Shown here: piece by piece, positions 53,901-64,000 of the stretch
Layout of the letters: every line of letters starts with the position of its first letter
How positions within the stretch are numbered: position 1 is the first letter of the stretch
Source of the DNA: Eutreptiella sp. 'Long Island Sound 2002'
Taxonomy: Eukaryota; Euglenozoa; Euglenophyceae; Eutreptiales; Eutreptiaceae
Direction of reading: 5' to 3'
Assembly: GCA_964036045.1 (NCBI GenBank)
Contig: OZ038382.1
Span: 126,294,556 to 126,358,555 of the forward strand
DNA length: 64,000 bases
The notes under the pieces: model-generated
What the model saw: only the letters and a program-made list of their open reading frames with translations
Told to the model about the DNA's origin: nothing
The model's database searches: none
Made by a program: the position numbers and the translations under genes

Positions 53901-54075
53901 GTGTGGCCACCAGCCTTTGCAGCTTGGGCTGTGCCTGCGAGTCCCCTCCTTGCTTGGCAAACCCGCATATCCGCGCTGCCCTCCTCATGGCTTGATGTAC
54001 TTGTTTCCCCTGCCTCATTCGGCGTGTACCCGCTGCCCCCACTGTTGCCACCTCTCGTCCCCATCCTCCGGCCAC
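50938..54075 (-). CDS. LINE C ORF2 reverse transcriptase, 1045 codons
   Basis: The longest intact frame of the LINEs here. After a helical N-terminal part (AMRRAARICGFAK matches AMRRAAQACGMER in LINE A), RT motifs follow: SPGVDQLVAEAYQ (220-232), RPLYKKGDHLRPGNWRPI, PGRSTQEASFLYD, ASLDVKGAF (343-351), GSGVPQGGVEGPFLY (398-412) and YVDDAVPMA with YVDD at 52741-52752. Active-site aspartates are present. The thumb and a long linker with Cys/His (CWRCTKEAGQIPW) complete it. It is in the -1 frame relative to the endonuclease and ends in TAG. Confidence 0.92.
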   Translation of the reverse strand: MAGGWGREVATVGAAGTRRMRQGKQVHQAMRRAARICGFAKQGGDSQAQPKLQRLVATLRKRQQEEVEARAREEGTEWQTEVTQAKKRVRTARRAVEEEHERLYQNVVAEHERYMERAVPYKSLRCIRELAEAGKPKEIRAVRLQCGRVTGNKKEVLEEVAQSFRRQHNQGQQELSGITRRMVRALPRVFTAEQSEDIHRSRVTLGKIKEAVKALKGKKSPGVDQLVAEAYQHLEALELDGLAGRVTGVLRTGEPPKEGGGKVRPLYKKGDHLRPGNWRPICCAVTEAKLVWMVIFGRIQRWLYAAGVIPDNMWGSVPGRSTQEASFLYDMYLDDEDLEAFMASLDVKGAFPNTPHRLKEEVWQQLGLPYGDFVEKYLRSRRYTVATGKGCTEWVTPGSGVPQGGVEGPFLYLQAMLPLMSWIAREYPQLARAPHTSPAQAYVDDAVPMARDEKAQQVVQDLMQRYGRDNHLVWSAEKLAVLRRAGEEGMALDVGDGVAWLERAEEAVVLGHVQAMEARGFRLPDKLVRGFRAMLVVLRHHPPSVQTTLYYLRAVLNAAVGYQGMHLPYWREQLEEVEREVRRLIRGYEGIPTEVPWCVLRSPTAYYGEGMPTAGEAYRAHTARTLSRMCHNQEEVVRRVCYHAVPEVQKEENMCPPYVWHRRRRLAAGKKERMWRALQAVLPGEEHMLATNRTCGRRGPILVLDTDFGGVAHGTVRWIRKEGVNMEVLPVRRKDMKEYKKAGLHHAEFYRDTRVVEWGVYRWMMRRARGQEDRARWSRRMRAMWNEWVALWGIHQRKPRGGRGEGAQQERMVLDRGERDKAIPGILLCAPLGLKGPRGKVQSAAGQWYDVHADMFRKNNIPEGAGQGDQCWRCTKEAGQIPWPVLRMTAWAFPSATMRTTDARGQWWGPVLRLPKEVREDEEAQGDVEVWWGEEKEGKRTGVQFGWDTVRGLQEEDDGVAVSFRMIDTGRPDEEAPIVPVGHMCGESARRIRLTVHGLPADRVWYLVLVQAYLEQGRAKGDRAWCHGVVVTKGWKARTDNKWAV

Positions 54076-54845
54076 TTCACCATTGGCGGCAGGCTGACGC
54101 CTTCCTCGTCCGACCCCTGCTCATCCTCCTGTTCGTCCCCGGGCTCCCCCACCTTCACGTCCACAGTCACCATCATGGGGCAATGCCCCTTCCTGTCCTG
54201 CATTTCTTCCGGCCCCACCATGTATCCGACCCTCACCCCCTTGACCCAGCTGGGGTCCGCGTACACCGCGTCTATCCGCGACGGCGCGCTGCTTTCCGGT
54301 GCCGGGTAGTGTGAGGGGCCCGGCGCTCCTCTGTACGACACGTCCTGCAGCCTCATTTCCTCCACAAGCTTCCGCACCTCGCGGTCCACCTCCGTCTCTG
54401 CGCCCCTCCTCCGGGGATCGTAGTTGAAGTCTCCAACTACGATGACTGGCCCCCTCTCCAGTGCCCTGACGTACTCCATCCTCAGCTGCGCCACATACTC
54501 CTTGACCCTCCTCCCATGTGGGACATGGCAGTTGGTGATGACTACCTGTCCATGCTCCGTCGCCACATCATACACCGCCCTTCATCCCCTTGCTCCCACC
54601 TTCTTGTCCTGCACAACGCTGAGCCCTCTGCGCACCAACAGCGGCACCCCCTGCGCCCAGTCCCGCTGGTACTCTCTCCCCTCCTTGTCGTACATCTGCG
54701 CGCACACGACGTTGTCCTTCCCCTGCAAGCTTATCTCCTGGTACGCCAGCACGTCGGGGTCCGCCTCATGCAGCTTCATCTGCTGCCACGCTGCCTTGTC
54801 TGCCCGATACAGTGCCGCGGGGTCATTATGGGTGTACAACTTCAT
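54015..54845 (-). pseudogene. LINE C ORF2 N-terminus, APE-type endonuclease
   Basis: ATG at 54845 opens ORF2 four bases after the ORF1 TAA. Motifs: DVLAYQEI (catalytic Glu), IVVGDFNYD with GDFN at 54423-54434, SRIDAVY at 54270-54281, and GHCPM near the end. All expected catalytic residues can be seen. One TGA at 54582-54584 interrupts the domain, and the frame passes to the RT frame by one base near 54020. The stop again could be CGA to TGA. Confidence 0.82.
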
Positions 54846-54848
54846 GCG

Positions 54849-56156
54849 TTACCACCTGCCCTCCCCATCCACTTGTAGATCCCCGTTGTCTGTCGTGCCT
54901 TTGTCCTCCCCTTTGTTCCTTCCCCCCTGTCTTCGTCTGGCTTCTTCCTTCTTCTTCCCGGCCGCCCCCCGTTTCATTAATTGTCACTTCCTCCTCTTGT
55001 TCTTCCCCCCCGCCGACACCTCTTCTCCTTCCAATTCTCTCGCCTCCTGCTCCGGAACAAGCTGCGCGTGTATTTCCATCTCCCCACCTTGCAGGCATAC
55101 CTGCAACCTTTCCACCGGGTACGGCAGTCTCTCCTCATCCCCCTCCCCTTGATCCTCCCACTGCACGATGGCTGCCCTCGTCACATGTCCCTTGCGATCT
55201 TGTTGTTCAATCATCTCCCCCACTGTTCCCACATACCACCTCCACTTCCCACTCACTTTGTGCGGACCATACACTGTCATCAATTCCCGCACCGCCCCCT
55301 GCTCTTCACAGCCCCGCTGCTCCTCCCCGTACCTGACTCCCCTCGTCCGTTTCCTTCTTGGCCTCCCTTCCCCTTCCCCCTCCTGCTGCTGTTCTGCTTG
55401 CAGATCCTGCTCGTCCGCCTCTCTCCCCCGCTTGCCGCCCTCCCTCTCACTTCCCTCTCATGTCCCCTCCCCATTGCTCCCCTCCTCCACCCTGTCTCCA
55501 ACAGCACCCTCCTGCCCTCCTCCCTCCGCTTCTCCCTCTTCCACCCCTTCTTCTCCCTCCTCTCTGTCTTCCCGCCCGCCTGCTGCCAGTCCCAGGTCCC
55601 GGCCTTCCTCTCCCCGCGCTTGGTCCTGCCCCCTTTCGTCTCGTTCCTCCTCACCATCCCCATCCCCCACTATGAACCGCATTTGTCCCCCTCTCCCCCT
55701 CCGCATCCCCCTCCACCTACTTGGCCTCTCCCCCCCCTGATCGTCTTCCACCTCCAGGCCTGGCTTCCTGGCCCCCTCCGTGAGCCTTCTCGCTCTCTCC
55801 AATGCCTCCTTCCTGTGCCCGTCCTCCGTTCCGGGTGCCACGATCCACCTTGGCTGCTCCCCTCCCCTGCTGCTGGCCACCCAGTCCAATGCCAACCGGC
55901 TCTGCTCCCTGATATCTTCCGCTTCTTCCGCCTCCGCACACCTATCCATTTGCAAGTCCAACGCCCGTAGGACGGCCATCTCGCGTACCTCCTCCGTTCT
56001 TTCAACCCTGACCTCTGAAGCCGGTTCGGACCCCCGTGGCCATCTTGGGGTCACTTGGGGTGTGTATCTATGTGCCGGCAAGCCGCCATTGGCTGATATC
56101 ATACTCTCCCTTCCACCTGACCTAACCCGATGTGATAGTGTGATAGGTTTGGCCAT
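54849..56156 (-). pseudogene. LINE C ORF1 with SH3/Tudor-like domain
   Basis: One frame from 56156 to TAA 54849 with two TGA codons (55458 and 54984). The first part has a helical segment (MAVLRALDLQMDRCAEAEE, then KEALERARRLTEGARK) related to LINE A ORF1, then a Glu/Gly/Arg-rich linker. At 55292-55095 a small barrel-like domain reads SGKWRWYVGTVGEM, RAAIVQWEDQGE. It lies just before the endonuclease, as in LINE A. The tail is Lys/Arg-rich. It is in the same frame as the endonuclease. Confidence 0.55.
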
Positions 56157-56240
56157 TCCGGCTATGAGCGGCCATATTCAGTACCGAGGCGCCGCCAGCG
56201 AAGATTTATATATCAGAATATCAGGAATCAACAGGGTTTT

Positions 56241-58285
56241 TTTATCATAATGTTTCCGTAATTTTTCAGCCTTCCGTTCTGATTGTCAATGTATCGGCAA
56301 CTGTCAGTTGGCTCGCGATTTTGCGGTAACCCATTGGTTAACTGTTATTTCCAGATATTTTGGCGGAAACTCCGATGAAGGGTCAGATTTCATCAGTAAA
56401 GGGTTGGTTGCTTCCGCAATTTTCTAAATATGCACTCGAAATTTTAATCTGAATTTTTCGCCGTGTCGAAATCGGATTTTCGACTTCGACATCGCCGCAC
56501 TTGATTTGGTCTTCTTCGAGTGGTCATACTCTTTTCCCTATGCCCGAATCAGGTTTCCCTTATACTTGCCACCCATTTGACTTGGAGATATAAGGGAAAC
56601 AAAAGTGTATCGTGGGACCGCTTTGAAGGGCCATATCTACGCGCGAGTGTGAGGAGAGAGAATAAGGAAGGTTGGGTTGCAAGCGCCTTAGTCTCAACTT
56701 AATTTAGGAAGCATCAAACGCCTTTGGTGAGTACACATGCCCGGTATAGCAAGGGATAATGGTCAAGAGGGTAGAAAGTGATATATAACTCTTGGACCGT
56801 GCAACCGAATCTTTTATTGCGACTTTCGAGTGTACCGCATGAGTGTTGGGGTTGCATAGATACTTTCCTTGGGTTCCCACGTATTTTTAACGTGAAGTTA
56901 TGTCCATGGAGGGGCATGGCATACCATGGTGGGAGCCACTTTTGAGGGTATGTGTTATATGCATGGTATGTGCTTCGATATGCTCACGCCCATGTTATAT
57001 ATCTTCGTGTGGCCGAAGTGATGGGGAGCCACACGTGACGAGGGCTTTGCCCATGTCCCAATTGTGGAATTCAAAGCGCTAGACTAAGTCTACCGCATAT
57101 GTATTGCTCATGGTATGTTTGGCAAGGAGATCCATGAGTGCACTCCCATTTTCATGGGGCATGTAGATACGAGTGGCGAAGGTATCTCCATGCGCCCGAT
57201 TGGGGATCCAAGTGGGGGAATTGTTCGCAAATGGTTACAATCATTTGTATATTGAACCATGCGCGGATGTCATGGGTGAGCATAGAGATATACTATCATG
57301 ACAACTTTGTATTTGGACATATTTACATGTTTTTGACCTCATTGAATGCTCATTTTGGTGTTTTATGTGCTCAACTGGTCGGCTAACAGTAAAGTGCCTA
57401 GAGATCCGTGAACTATGGTATGTTGCTTATATGTTGGCATATGCTTCGGTGTTGTACCTCACCATATGCCGGATCACGTGGTCACTTTGGCTTGGCACAC
57501 GAGGCCTCACAAAATTAGGTCTCAAATTCATGAGTTGACTTGTGAAGCATGTCATGTACATAACCGGAAGGGTTTCGGAGCCAATGATGGGATATTCTTG
57601 GGCATGGACCTTTGGTCTATATCACCCTTGTATATTACTTTCCGGTTTGACACATGCATGGAGCATTTGGGTATTTGCCGTATGCATCTTTGAGTATATA
57701 ATTGAATATTGGGTACTATGGTGTGTTTTGCCTGATTTTGTTAGGTTGTGAGGTCATCTTCATGGGGCAGCTCTCCAAACCCATTCGACTCCAAGTCCAG
57801 CCAAGGTTATGTCAGGGTAGGGCATGGTCCTGAGTGCCACTCTAGGCCATGACACGCCACCTCCCCTATTGGGCTAGGATTTACAGGCTTGGGAGTGAAC
57901 ACATTTTTGGGGTTTGTGTAGTGACTTGTGACACATGGCATTCAGCCATCTCATTTGACCTGGTTCAGGGCAATATGTTGGTGAGTCAAGGGAAGGTCTT
58001 GAGTCCAGGGAATGAGGGGTTTATGGCTGTGAATGTGTATGTTTACCTCTTTCCCCAACTTTGCTTTATTTGTGTTCATATGCCAATTTCAGGGCTTTCT
58101 TCCTTGGTGCAATTCTTGTACATGCCCGCCACCGTGAGACGACCGGTGAGCTGAACGGAAGCCCGCAGCGTGTATTGGATTGTGGATTGGGTAATTGCTG
58201 TACTTGTGGGATCTGGTTGCTGTTCAGGGTTGAAGGAGGATAGTATTTTCTATGTTTTTGGATTTTGGACCCTGGATTTTGATAA
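56241..58285 (+). other. AT-rich DNA between LINE C and gypsy 2, probably the gypsy 2 5' LTR and flank
   Basis: Two kilobases without a convincing gene. ATG and CATG are frequent and short frames (60-100 codons) show no motif. Because the PBS of gypsy 2 is at 58372, the end of this stretch must include its 5' LTR; the 3' LTR is outside the window, so the length cannot be measured. Confidence 0.5.
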
Positions 58286-61190
58286 ATGCAATCGTTGATC
58301 AGGAGCAAGTCGGCAGGGGTAACAGGCGGAAGGGGCACAGCGGGGGCCGGTCCTGGTAGGGACCTTCTTTATGGTAGCAGAGGCGTACCTGCTGCCCCTA
58401 CCTACCGCCGACCCGGGGACTTGGGCCCCTATGAGCCCTGCCCAAGTACGCCCCGGGTGCGTATTGTGGACTCGGTGGAGACCACGCCGGAGATTGGAGC
58501 CAGAGAAGAGCCGAGACGCTCAAGAGCATGGCAAACTCCGGAAGTTGAAGCCCGAAGAGAAGTACGACATTTGGGAAGAGGAGGACTTGACATGGAGGAC
58601 CTGGTCTCCATGTGCGAGAGTCGCAGCCGCAAGGCATGCAACCTCCGCTCCGCCGCGGAGGACTCTGAGGAGGCCTGCCATTCAGGCAGCAGTGGAGGAC
58701 GGGCCCGGCGCTACCGGAAGCGCGGGTCACCCAAGCCCGCGGCAGGGGACGCCGAGGCTATGGATACGGACCCCAGCCCGGTCAGGCTGTGGGACTCCGA
58801 GCACTCCGAGGACTATCGGACAGTCTACGAGCAACCTTCGGAGTCGGAGGAGACGGCCAGACCACCCACAAGGGCGAATACGGCCCCCGAGCCCGCCCTG
58901 AAGCACGACGCCGAGGGCTTGGAGAGGCCAGCCAGGGCCAGGACGGCACCTGTGCCCCGGCACACGGGACCAGAGTTGGACGCCATAGGCGATACGCCCA
59001 TGGGCGATGAGTCTGAGGCGCCGGGAACCGCGGGACGCGCCGGATCAGGTGGAAAGCACGCTGCGTGCCACTGCGAGCACGTGTCCTTCCTCATGGGCAA
59101 GTACCTGAAGATGGGGATGGACGCCATCGTGCATTGCCTAGACCGCCTGGACAACGCGAAGGACGGTCTAGAGGAGGACGTCGCGGGAATCCTGGATGAC
59201 CAGTCGGCCGCGGAGAAAGACATGGAGGAGCTGCGAGTGGAACGGGACTGGTACCGGGAGAATCTGGAGCTGGCCCTGGAGAAGCAGCAGCGAGTGGTGG
59301 ACAGCCTCCTCCACCTGATGGAGGACATGTCGGGACGCCTGAAAAGGCTAGAGGAGCTACAGCTCCTCGCCTCGGGTCCGGAGCTCCCGGCAAAGCCGGC
59401 CGCGGCAGAGCTGGTGGAGCGGGTTAAGACCCTCAGGAGCGCCATGGATAAACCCATGGGCGGCCCTGCAGAGGCAACCTACGCGCCTCCGCGTGTTGAC
59501 CCGGGTGCGCTGCCGTTTGTTCCCATGTTCAGCGAATCCACAATGCTCGGGGAACACACGGCACCGGCTGGGTCCATGCGGGAAGGGCACGTAACCACGG
59601 ACCCGAGGAGCCGGACGGTACAGATGTCCCACGCCGCCCAGGATCTACCGCCAACTACGAATACCCATGCAGTTTATGCGAAAGAGGAGATCCAGAGCCA
59701 GACCATGCAGGGGCGAACCATGGGAAGCGCCGACGAACATGGTCGAGGCCACCCAGGCGGAAATCTGTGGGCGAAGGACCCCACCACGGGGATTTGGACA
59801 GCCGATGGAGCAAGTCCTTCCCACATTCCAAACCCCATGGGTTCAGGCCCAACTGGACCGCAATCCATGGAGGAGAGGGATGTACGGGGAGTGTACTCAC
59901 ACACCCCGGCCACAGGTGGTATCTGTCTCGGTGGAGTGGTGGCCAGTGACGTCGGAGACGCCATCAGGATCGATGACCTCAGGGGAATCAAAATCCCCTA
60001 CTATGATGGCAACGCCTCCAACCTGGACGACTTCATCCTGGATTGGGAGGACTTTGCCGAGGAGGTCGTCGGCGAGATGCGGGGAGCGCCGCGGGATAAG
60101 TGGGTATGCCGGACATTCCCACACCGGCTGGTGCAGGACCTGAAGGAGGAGCTGCGGGATCAGATCCGGGAAGGATTGATCCGTACGGAGCGGGCCTGCC
60201 TCCAGTGGTTGGAGGATGAGGAGCGGGTGGACGCTCCGAACCAAAAGCTGGAGGACTTGTGGTCCATTCCGCTGCAGCTGGACCGCGGCGAGCTGCGGGT
60301 CCGGGAGTGGAACCGGTATATGCGGAAGTACCGACGGAGCCTGAAGCTGGTGGAGGACTGGAACGAGTCCAGCGAGATCCGCCACCTCCTGAAGGACGTC
60401 CTCCCGGGCCACTGGAAGAGGCGAGTGGAGGACGAGGAGAAGAAGCGCGCCAAGAAGCGGGTGGCGGTGAGGATCATGGCGGCGGAGGATACCCATGCGG
60501 GTATCATGGAGTTCTTCAGGAGGAACCTGGGCGAGCCCAACCGGATGTTGGGACTGAAGAACGCCGTGTACGTGGAGGTATTTGGAGACTCCATGGGGCA
60601 AAGGTTGCTGCGCCTCAACAACGTGGAGTGGAGGCGCGGGGAGCCGCTGAGGATGCAGGTCATCTTCGCCCGCATGAGCCTGGACGAAATCGTGAAGTAC
60701 ATCACGGTGGAGTTGAAGCTCAATGCGAAGAACGAGGCCCACGTGCAGGATCGACATGGTCATGGACAACGAGGCCACCGAGAAGACCGCCATCATGGGG
60801 AGATCCAGAAGGACACGGCCAACTCTGCGGAGGATGGTAGTGGAAGTGGCCAAGACCACTGGTCCCGGGAGGATCACGAGGAGGCCCATTTCTTCGCGTT
60901 TGTGGCGCACAACGTGAGGAACCATGGGCAGGATCGGTCCAGATGGAGCCAGGTGGGACCCAAGAAGGGCAAAGAGCCAAGGAGATGGGGGAAAAGGCCA
61001 AGGCAAAGGCCAAGGAAAAGGCGGAGGAAGAGGCTATGGTGGTGGACCTGGCCAAGACCGACGAGTGAGGTCGATCGAGGAGGTTGCTGAGGACATGTTG
61101 AGGACGTTGGAGGAACTCAAAGCCCAGCAACGTGGTGGACAAAGTCCTGGCGGATCGCAGCCGGAAGGGGCTGCGGGAAGCCAAGTCTAG
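58286..61190 (+). pseudogene. gag: Gypsy 2 gag
   Basis: The ATG at 58286 lies upstream of the PBS. A disordered acidic region is followed by a coiled coil (LDRLDNAKDGLEEDVAGIL, EKQQRVVDSLLHLMEDM), then a capsid-like domain from about 59970: IKIPYYDGNASNLDDFILDW, WVCRTFPHRLVQDLKEEL, VREWNRYMRKYRRSLKL. The nucleocapsid tail (GKGQGKGQGKGGGRGYGGG, then EEVAEDMLRTLEELKAQQ) is in another frame from about 60920, so an indel lies at 60750-60920. That frame ends in TAG at 61188-61190 and leads in frame into protease. Confidence 0.8.
58372..58383 (+). promoter_or_regulatory. Gypsy 2 primer-binding site, inside the gag frame
   Basis: TGGTAGCAGAGG, read as YGSRG in the gag frame that begins 86 bases upstream at 58286. 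Confidence 0.88.
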
Positions 61191-62879
61191 AGGAGCCCCC
61201 ACGGGAGTGGGACCTCGGAGGTCTCTCCTCCGAAAATCAGTGGAATCCCAGAGAAAGCGAAGGCACATCGGGTGCCGAAGAAGGCTCCAGAAGAGCCAAA
61301 ACCACTGAGTTTCACCACTCCCAAACCCTGGAGCGCCCTGCCAAGGGAAGTTTATGTGGGCAAAGGACGTGGTAAGAAGGAAGGAGCGACCACGGAGAGC
61401 CCAGTGGACGGGCAAGACCAACCCAAGATCTACACCATCCGTGATCATACCCTCGAAGTCCTGATGCACCCGGACGTGCTAGAGTTGCATGCCGTGAGAG
61501 TCGTCCATACACCGCATGGTGACGAGCGGCAGTTGCACTTGAAGGTGCGTGTACGGTGCGGACAAGAGGAGTTGGTGGTGGATGTTCTGGTGGATACGGG
61601 TGCCCAGGTGAGCCTGGTCCGGAGAGGGTTGTTCAAGGAGGAATCCCTGCAGCCCAGCCGTAGACCGGTACGCCTGAAGGTGGCCAATGGAGAGATTATG
61701 TGTGGTGGCACCCATGAGGCCACTATCAGTATGGAATTCTGGGAACATGAGCGCTTGAACCGCCCTGATCTGGCGAAGAGAAGCACTCTATCCGGGAACT
61801 TCTATGTGGCCGACATTACAGATTGGGATATGATCATGGGGTATGACTTCATGGTGGCAAATGCCATTGGAGCCCTTCCCCATCGCGCAACGCTGGTCCG
61901 GGAGGATGATGAATGCCTCACATGGCTGTCCACGGATCATGCATGCGGATCATCCCAATGGAATGCTGAGGAAGAGGATCGGATCGTCCGAGCGGTGCAA
62001 GCTGTGGGTGCCAAGTCCAGAGGAGACCGCGGAGTTCAGCTCACGGAGTATGGAATGGCGCCACAGGTGTATGACAGGATGACCCAGACGCTGGGAGCCG
62101 AAGCGCCCGAGACGGACGTCTTCGCTTCCCGGGATGCCCCACTTTTGCGGAAGTGTAGGAGGCATTGGCATCGAGGAGACTCAGCCTGGCATAGGCATTG
62201 GGGTTTCAACGAGTGGGGGCCCATGTATTGGCATGGCTCCTTGGACAATACCAGACGTACGGTGGAGAAGATCGTCGCGGATAGGGCGAAGGGGATCCTG
62301 GTCATAACCGGCATAGGATCCACCCCATGTCCGCTGGAGGGTCTCAAGTCGACGCTGGACTCCATCACCCTGAACGAGATGTCATTCGGGCCAGAGGAGG
62401 AGTTGTTCATCGACGCCAAGGGTGTATCAATGCCCTCCCCGGGTCAAGCGTGGGGTACCAAGGCTTTCCTGGTGGATGGGGCGCAAGCCCAGCCCACGGG
62501 TGATGAAGCATTCATCCGTAGGGTGGAGGCGGTGCCCATGAAGGTCATGTTTGAGCCCAAGGAGGGGACGGATCAGCCAATTGATGGCATTGACGTCCTG
62601 TCCCACGCCGAGATCGACGACGTCGTCAACTACATGCGGATGGGGATGCACGACCGTGTGGCAGCCAAGAAGAGGCGGGCCATGGTCACATCTCCGCATT
62701 GGTGGGATGACAAGATGTTGGTCACCGGCAAGTACGAAAAGGATGAGTTCGTGGCGAGGGTCATGGATCACATCGCGGACCAATACGATGGTCCGGTTGG
62801 GTCGGCCCCACCAACGTGGGGTTTTCCAACAGTGGGAACCGGTAGCGACGAGCACCAGCCCGAGGCTGCAAAGTTTTGA
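61191..62879 (+). pseudogene. pol: Gypsy 2 protease and methyltransferase-like domain
   Basis: Same frame as the gag tail, without an ATG near its start, so UAG readthrough is implied. With residue 1 at 61272, the retropepsin motif is VDVLVDTGAQVSLV (DTGA at 61593-61604), with DMIMGYDFM as second motif. Residues 282-395 (62115-62460) start TDVFASRDAP and have GFNEWGPMYWHGSLDNTRR, GILVITGIG and TKAFLVDGA: the layout of the gypsy 1 and 3 methyltransferase-like domain, but with MYWHG where they have NPPF or NPPW. The motif is therefore lost or diverged. A TGA at 62877-62879 separates it from RT in the same frame. Confidence 0.8.
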
Positions 62880-64000
62880 AGATTATCGGTGGGAATCGCG
62901 ACCCACGACGATGAAGACGGCATATCGGACGAGGAGAAGTCGGACTCGGACCCAGAAGAGGCCTATACCGCAGTGCGGTCGGTTGTATCGATACCGAAGC
63001 AAGCGGCTGAAGAGGCTCAGGAGAACCCGAAGGTTGCCGAGCTGGAGGAGAGGCTAATCAATGCCTATCCGCGGCTATTCAGTGGCGTCGCCAACAAGAA
63101 CCCTCCAGATCGTGGGAGGTTTGGCACAGCGAGGATGAAGCTGAAGCCGAACCCCAAGATCTATCGTCATCGGGAATACCAACTTCAGGGCGATCGGGCC
63201 GAGGCCATGAAGAAGCTGTTGGCCGAGTTCATTGAGCGGGGATGGATCGAACCCTCCGACAGTGAGTGGGCCAGCCCAGGCTTCATCGTGCCCAAGAAGG
63301 AGAAGGGCGAGTGGAGGTTGGTGGTTGATTACAGAGGTTTGAACGAGCAGACCGAGCACGACTCGTACTCGCTTCCCCTGATCGACTCCATCCTCCAAAA
63401 ACAACAGAAAAAGCGGATTTTCAAGGTGTTAGACCTGAAACACGGCTATCATCAGATGCCGCTACACCCGGACCCCAGCCCCTGCACAGCGATGTCGACG
63501 CCGCTGGGGCCCATGCAGTGGAAAGTGGTGCCTATGGGCGCCAAGAATGGCAACGCCGCTTTCCAGCGCATGATGGAGGACCTACTCGGTCCTGTCCGGG
63601 ACTGTGCCGACCCCTTCGTGGATGACATCATCATCGGATCCGGCACGGAGAACATGACTGAGGACGAGCTCATCGAAGCGCATGAGAAGGATCTGCGCCG
63701 AGTGCTCAGCGAGCTGGACAAGCAGAACATGGTGTGCAAGCCCACCAAAGCCTCACTCTTCGTGAAGGAAGTGGAGTTCGCGGGTCACGTGGTTGGTCAC
63801 GGGCAACGCCGTCCCATGCCTGGGAAACTGGCGTCCCTGCACCACTGGGAGAAGCCCCAGACCATCAGCAAACTCCAATCCTTCATGGGGTTTTGCAATT
63901 ACTATTCGGGCTATCTCCGGATGTATGCAGAACTGTCGGGGCCGCTGCACAAGATGTTGCAGGTGGGCAAGTTCGATCGCCGGAAGGGGAGCAAGAAGAA
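62880..64000 (+). pseudogene. pol: Gypsy 2 reverse transcriptase (partial)
   Basis: Continues in frame after the TGA: LINAYPRLFSGVANKNPPD, WASPGFIVPKKEKGEWRLVV, DYRGLNEQ, FKVLDLKHGYHQMPL and VVPMGAKNGNAAFQRMM. A four-G run at 63598-63601 holds one base too many, so the rest is in the next frame: DPFVDDIIIGSG (FVDD at 63616-63627), FVKEVEFAGHVVGHG and TISKLQSFMGFCNYYSGYL. The window ends in the RT/RNase H link. RT residues are otherwise intact. Confidence 0.9.

Larger units (their letters stand above)
43437..56240 (-). mobile_element. LINE C, long non-LTR retrotransposon of a second family
   Basis: On the minus strand: ORF1 (56156-54849), ORF2 with APE endonuclease, RT, RNase H and CCHC finger (54845-49489), a further ORF (48979-46511), a long GC-rich 3' region and a tetranucleotide tail at 43433-43450. 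Gene order agrees with LINE A, but proteins are clearly diverged. Treating all 12.8 kb as one element is inference; the 3' half could belong to a second copy. Confidence 0.7.
58286..64000 (+). mobile_element. Gypsy 2, Ty3/gypsy element, 5' part (runs off the window)
   Basis: PBS, gag, protease, methyltransferase-like domain and RT in order on the plus strand. It shares domain order and PBS with gypsy 1 but has three breaks (gag shift, TGA at 62877, one-base insertion at 63597-63601), so this copy is inactive. Confidence 0.92.

Noticed and set aside
1-64000. Host protein-coding, tRNA or rRNA genes
   Set aside because: All frames with recognisable motifs belong to retroelements. I saw no tRNA cloverleaf or rRNA segment, but small intron-rich genes in the AT-rich parts (for example 56.2-58.2 kb) cannot be excluded by eye.

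Overview
The window is eukaryotic nuclear DNA made almost entirely of transposable elements and satellite-like arrays. I found no convincing host gene, rRNA or tRNA gene. The element types (Ty3/gypsy LTR retrotransposons with chromodomains, and APE-type LINEs with RNase H) and the nesting suggest a large repeat-rich genome, perhaps a protist or alga, but the lineage cannot be fixed from this sequence. Three gypsy copies share the same 12-nt primer-binding site (PBS), which predicts a host initiator tRNA-Met ending in CCTCTGCTACCA.

Layout. 1-12370 (+) is a very C-rich LINE (LINE A): ORF1 with an SH3/Tudor-like domain, ORF2 with endonuclease, reverse transcriptase (RT), RNase H and a CCHC finger, then extra downstream ORFs. 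12376-23142 (-) is a complete gypsy element (gypsy 1) nested in LINE A: apparently identical 532-bp TG...CA LTRs, CGCCC target duplication, PBS, polypurine tract, gag, protease, a methyltransferase-like domain, RT, RNase H, integrase and chromodomain. LINE A resumes at 23148 and ends near 23.6 kb. 23685-26252 (-) is the 5' part of another gypsy element (gypsy 4) with a 65-bp minisatellite in its gag region. 26253-33458 (-) holds two 5'-truncated LINE pieces of the LINE A family (B1, B2) separated by a GC-rich 210-bp repeat array. 33459-43436 (+) is gypsy 3 in permuted order: RT end, RNase H, chromodomain, LTR, then PBS, gag (with a second 65-bp array), protease and methyltransferase-like domain. 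43437-56240 (-) is a second LINE family (LINE C), ending in a short tetranucleotide tail. From about 58.29 kb to the window end (+) is gypsy 2: gag, protease, methyltransferase-like domain and part of RT, running off the window.

How the parts work together. Within each gypsy element gag packages the RNA, protease matures the polyprotein, RT/RNase H copies RNA primed at the PBS, and integrase plus chromodomain would place the copy. Gypsy 1 looks young because its LTRs agree, yet it has an in-frame UAG between gag and protease, a +1 shift before RT and another UAG between RT and RNase H. Gypsy 2 has a UAG with closely similar context at the gag/protease border. All three gypsy copies that cover the interval carry a domain between protease and RT resembling a Dam-type N6-adenine methyltransferase. 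The LINEs are mostly decayed; the nonsense changes I could compare are C:G to T:A transitions.
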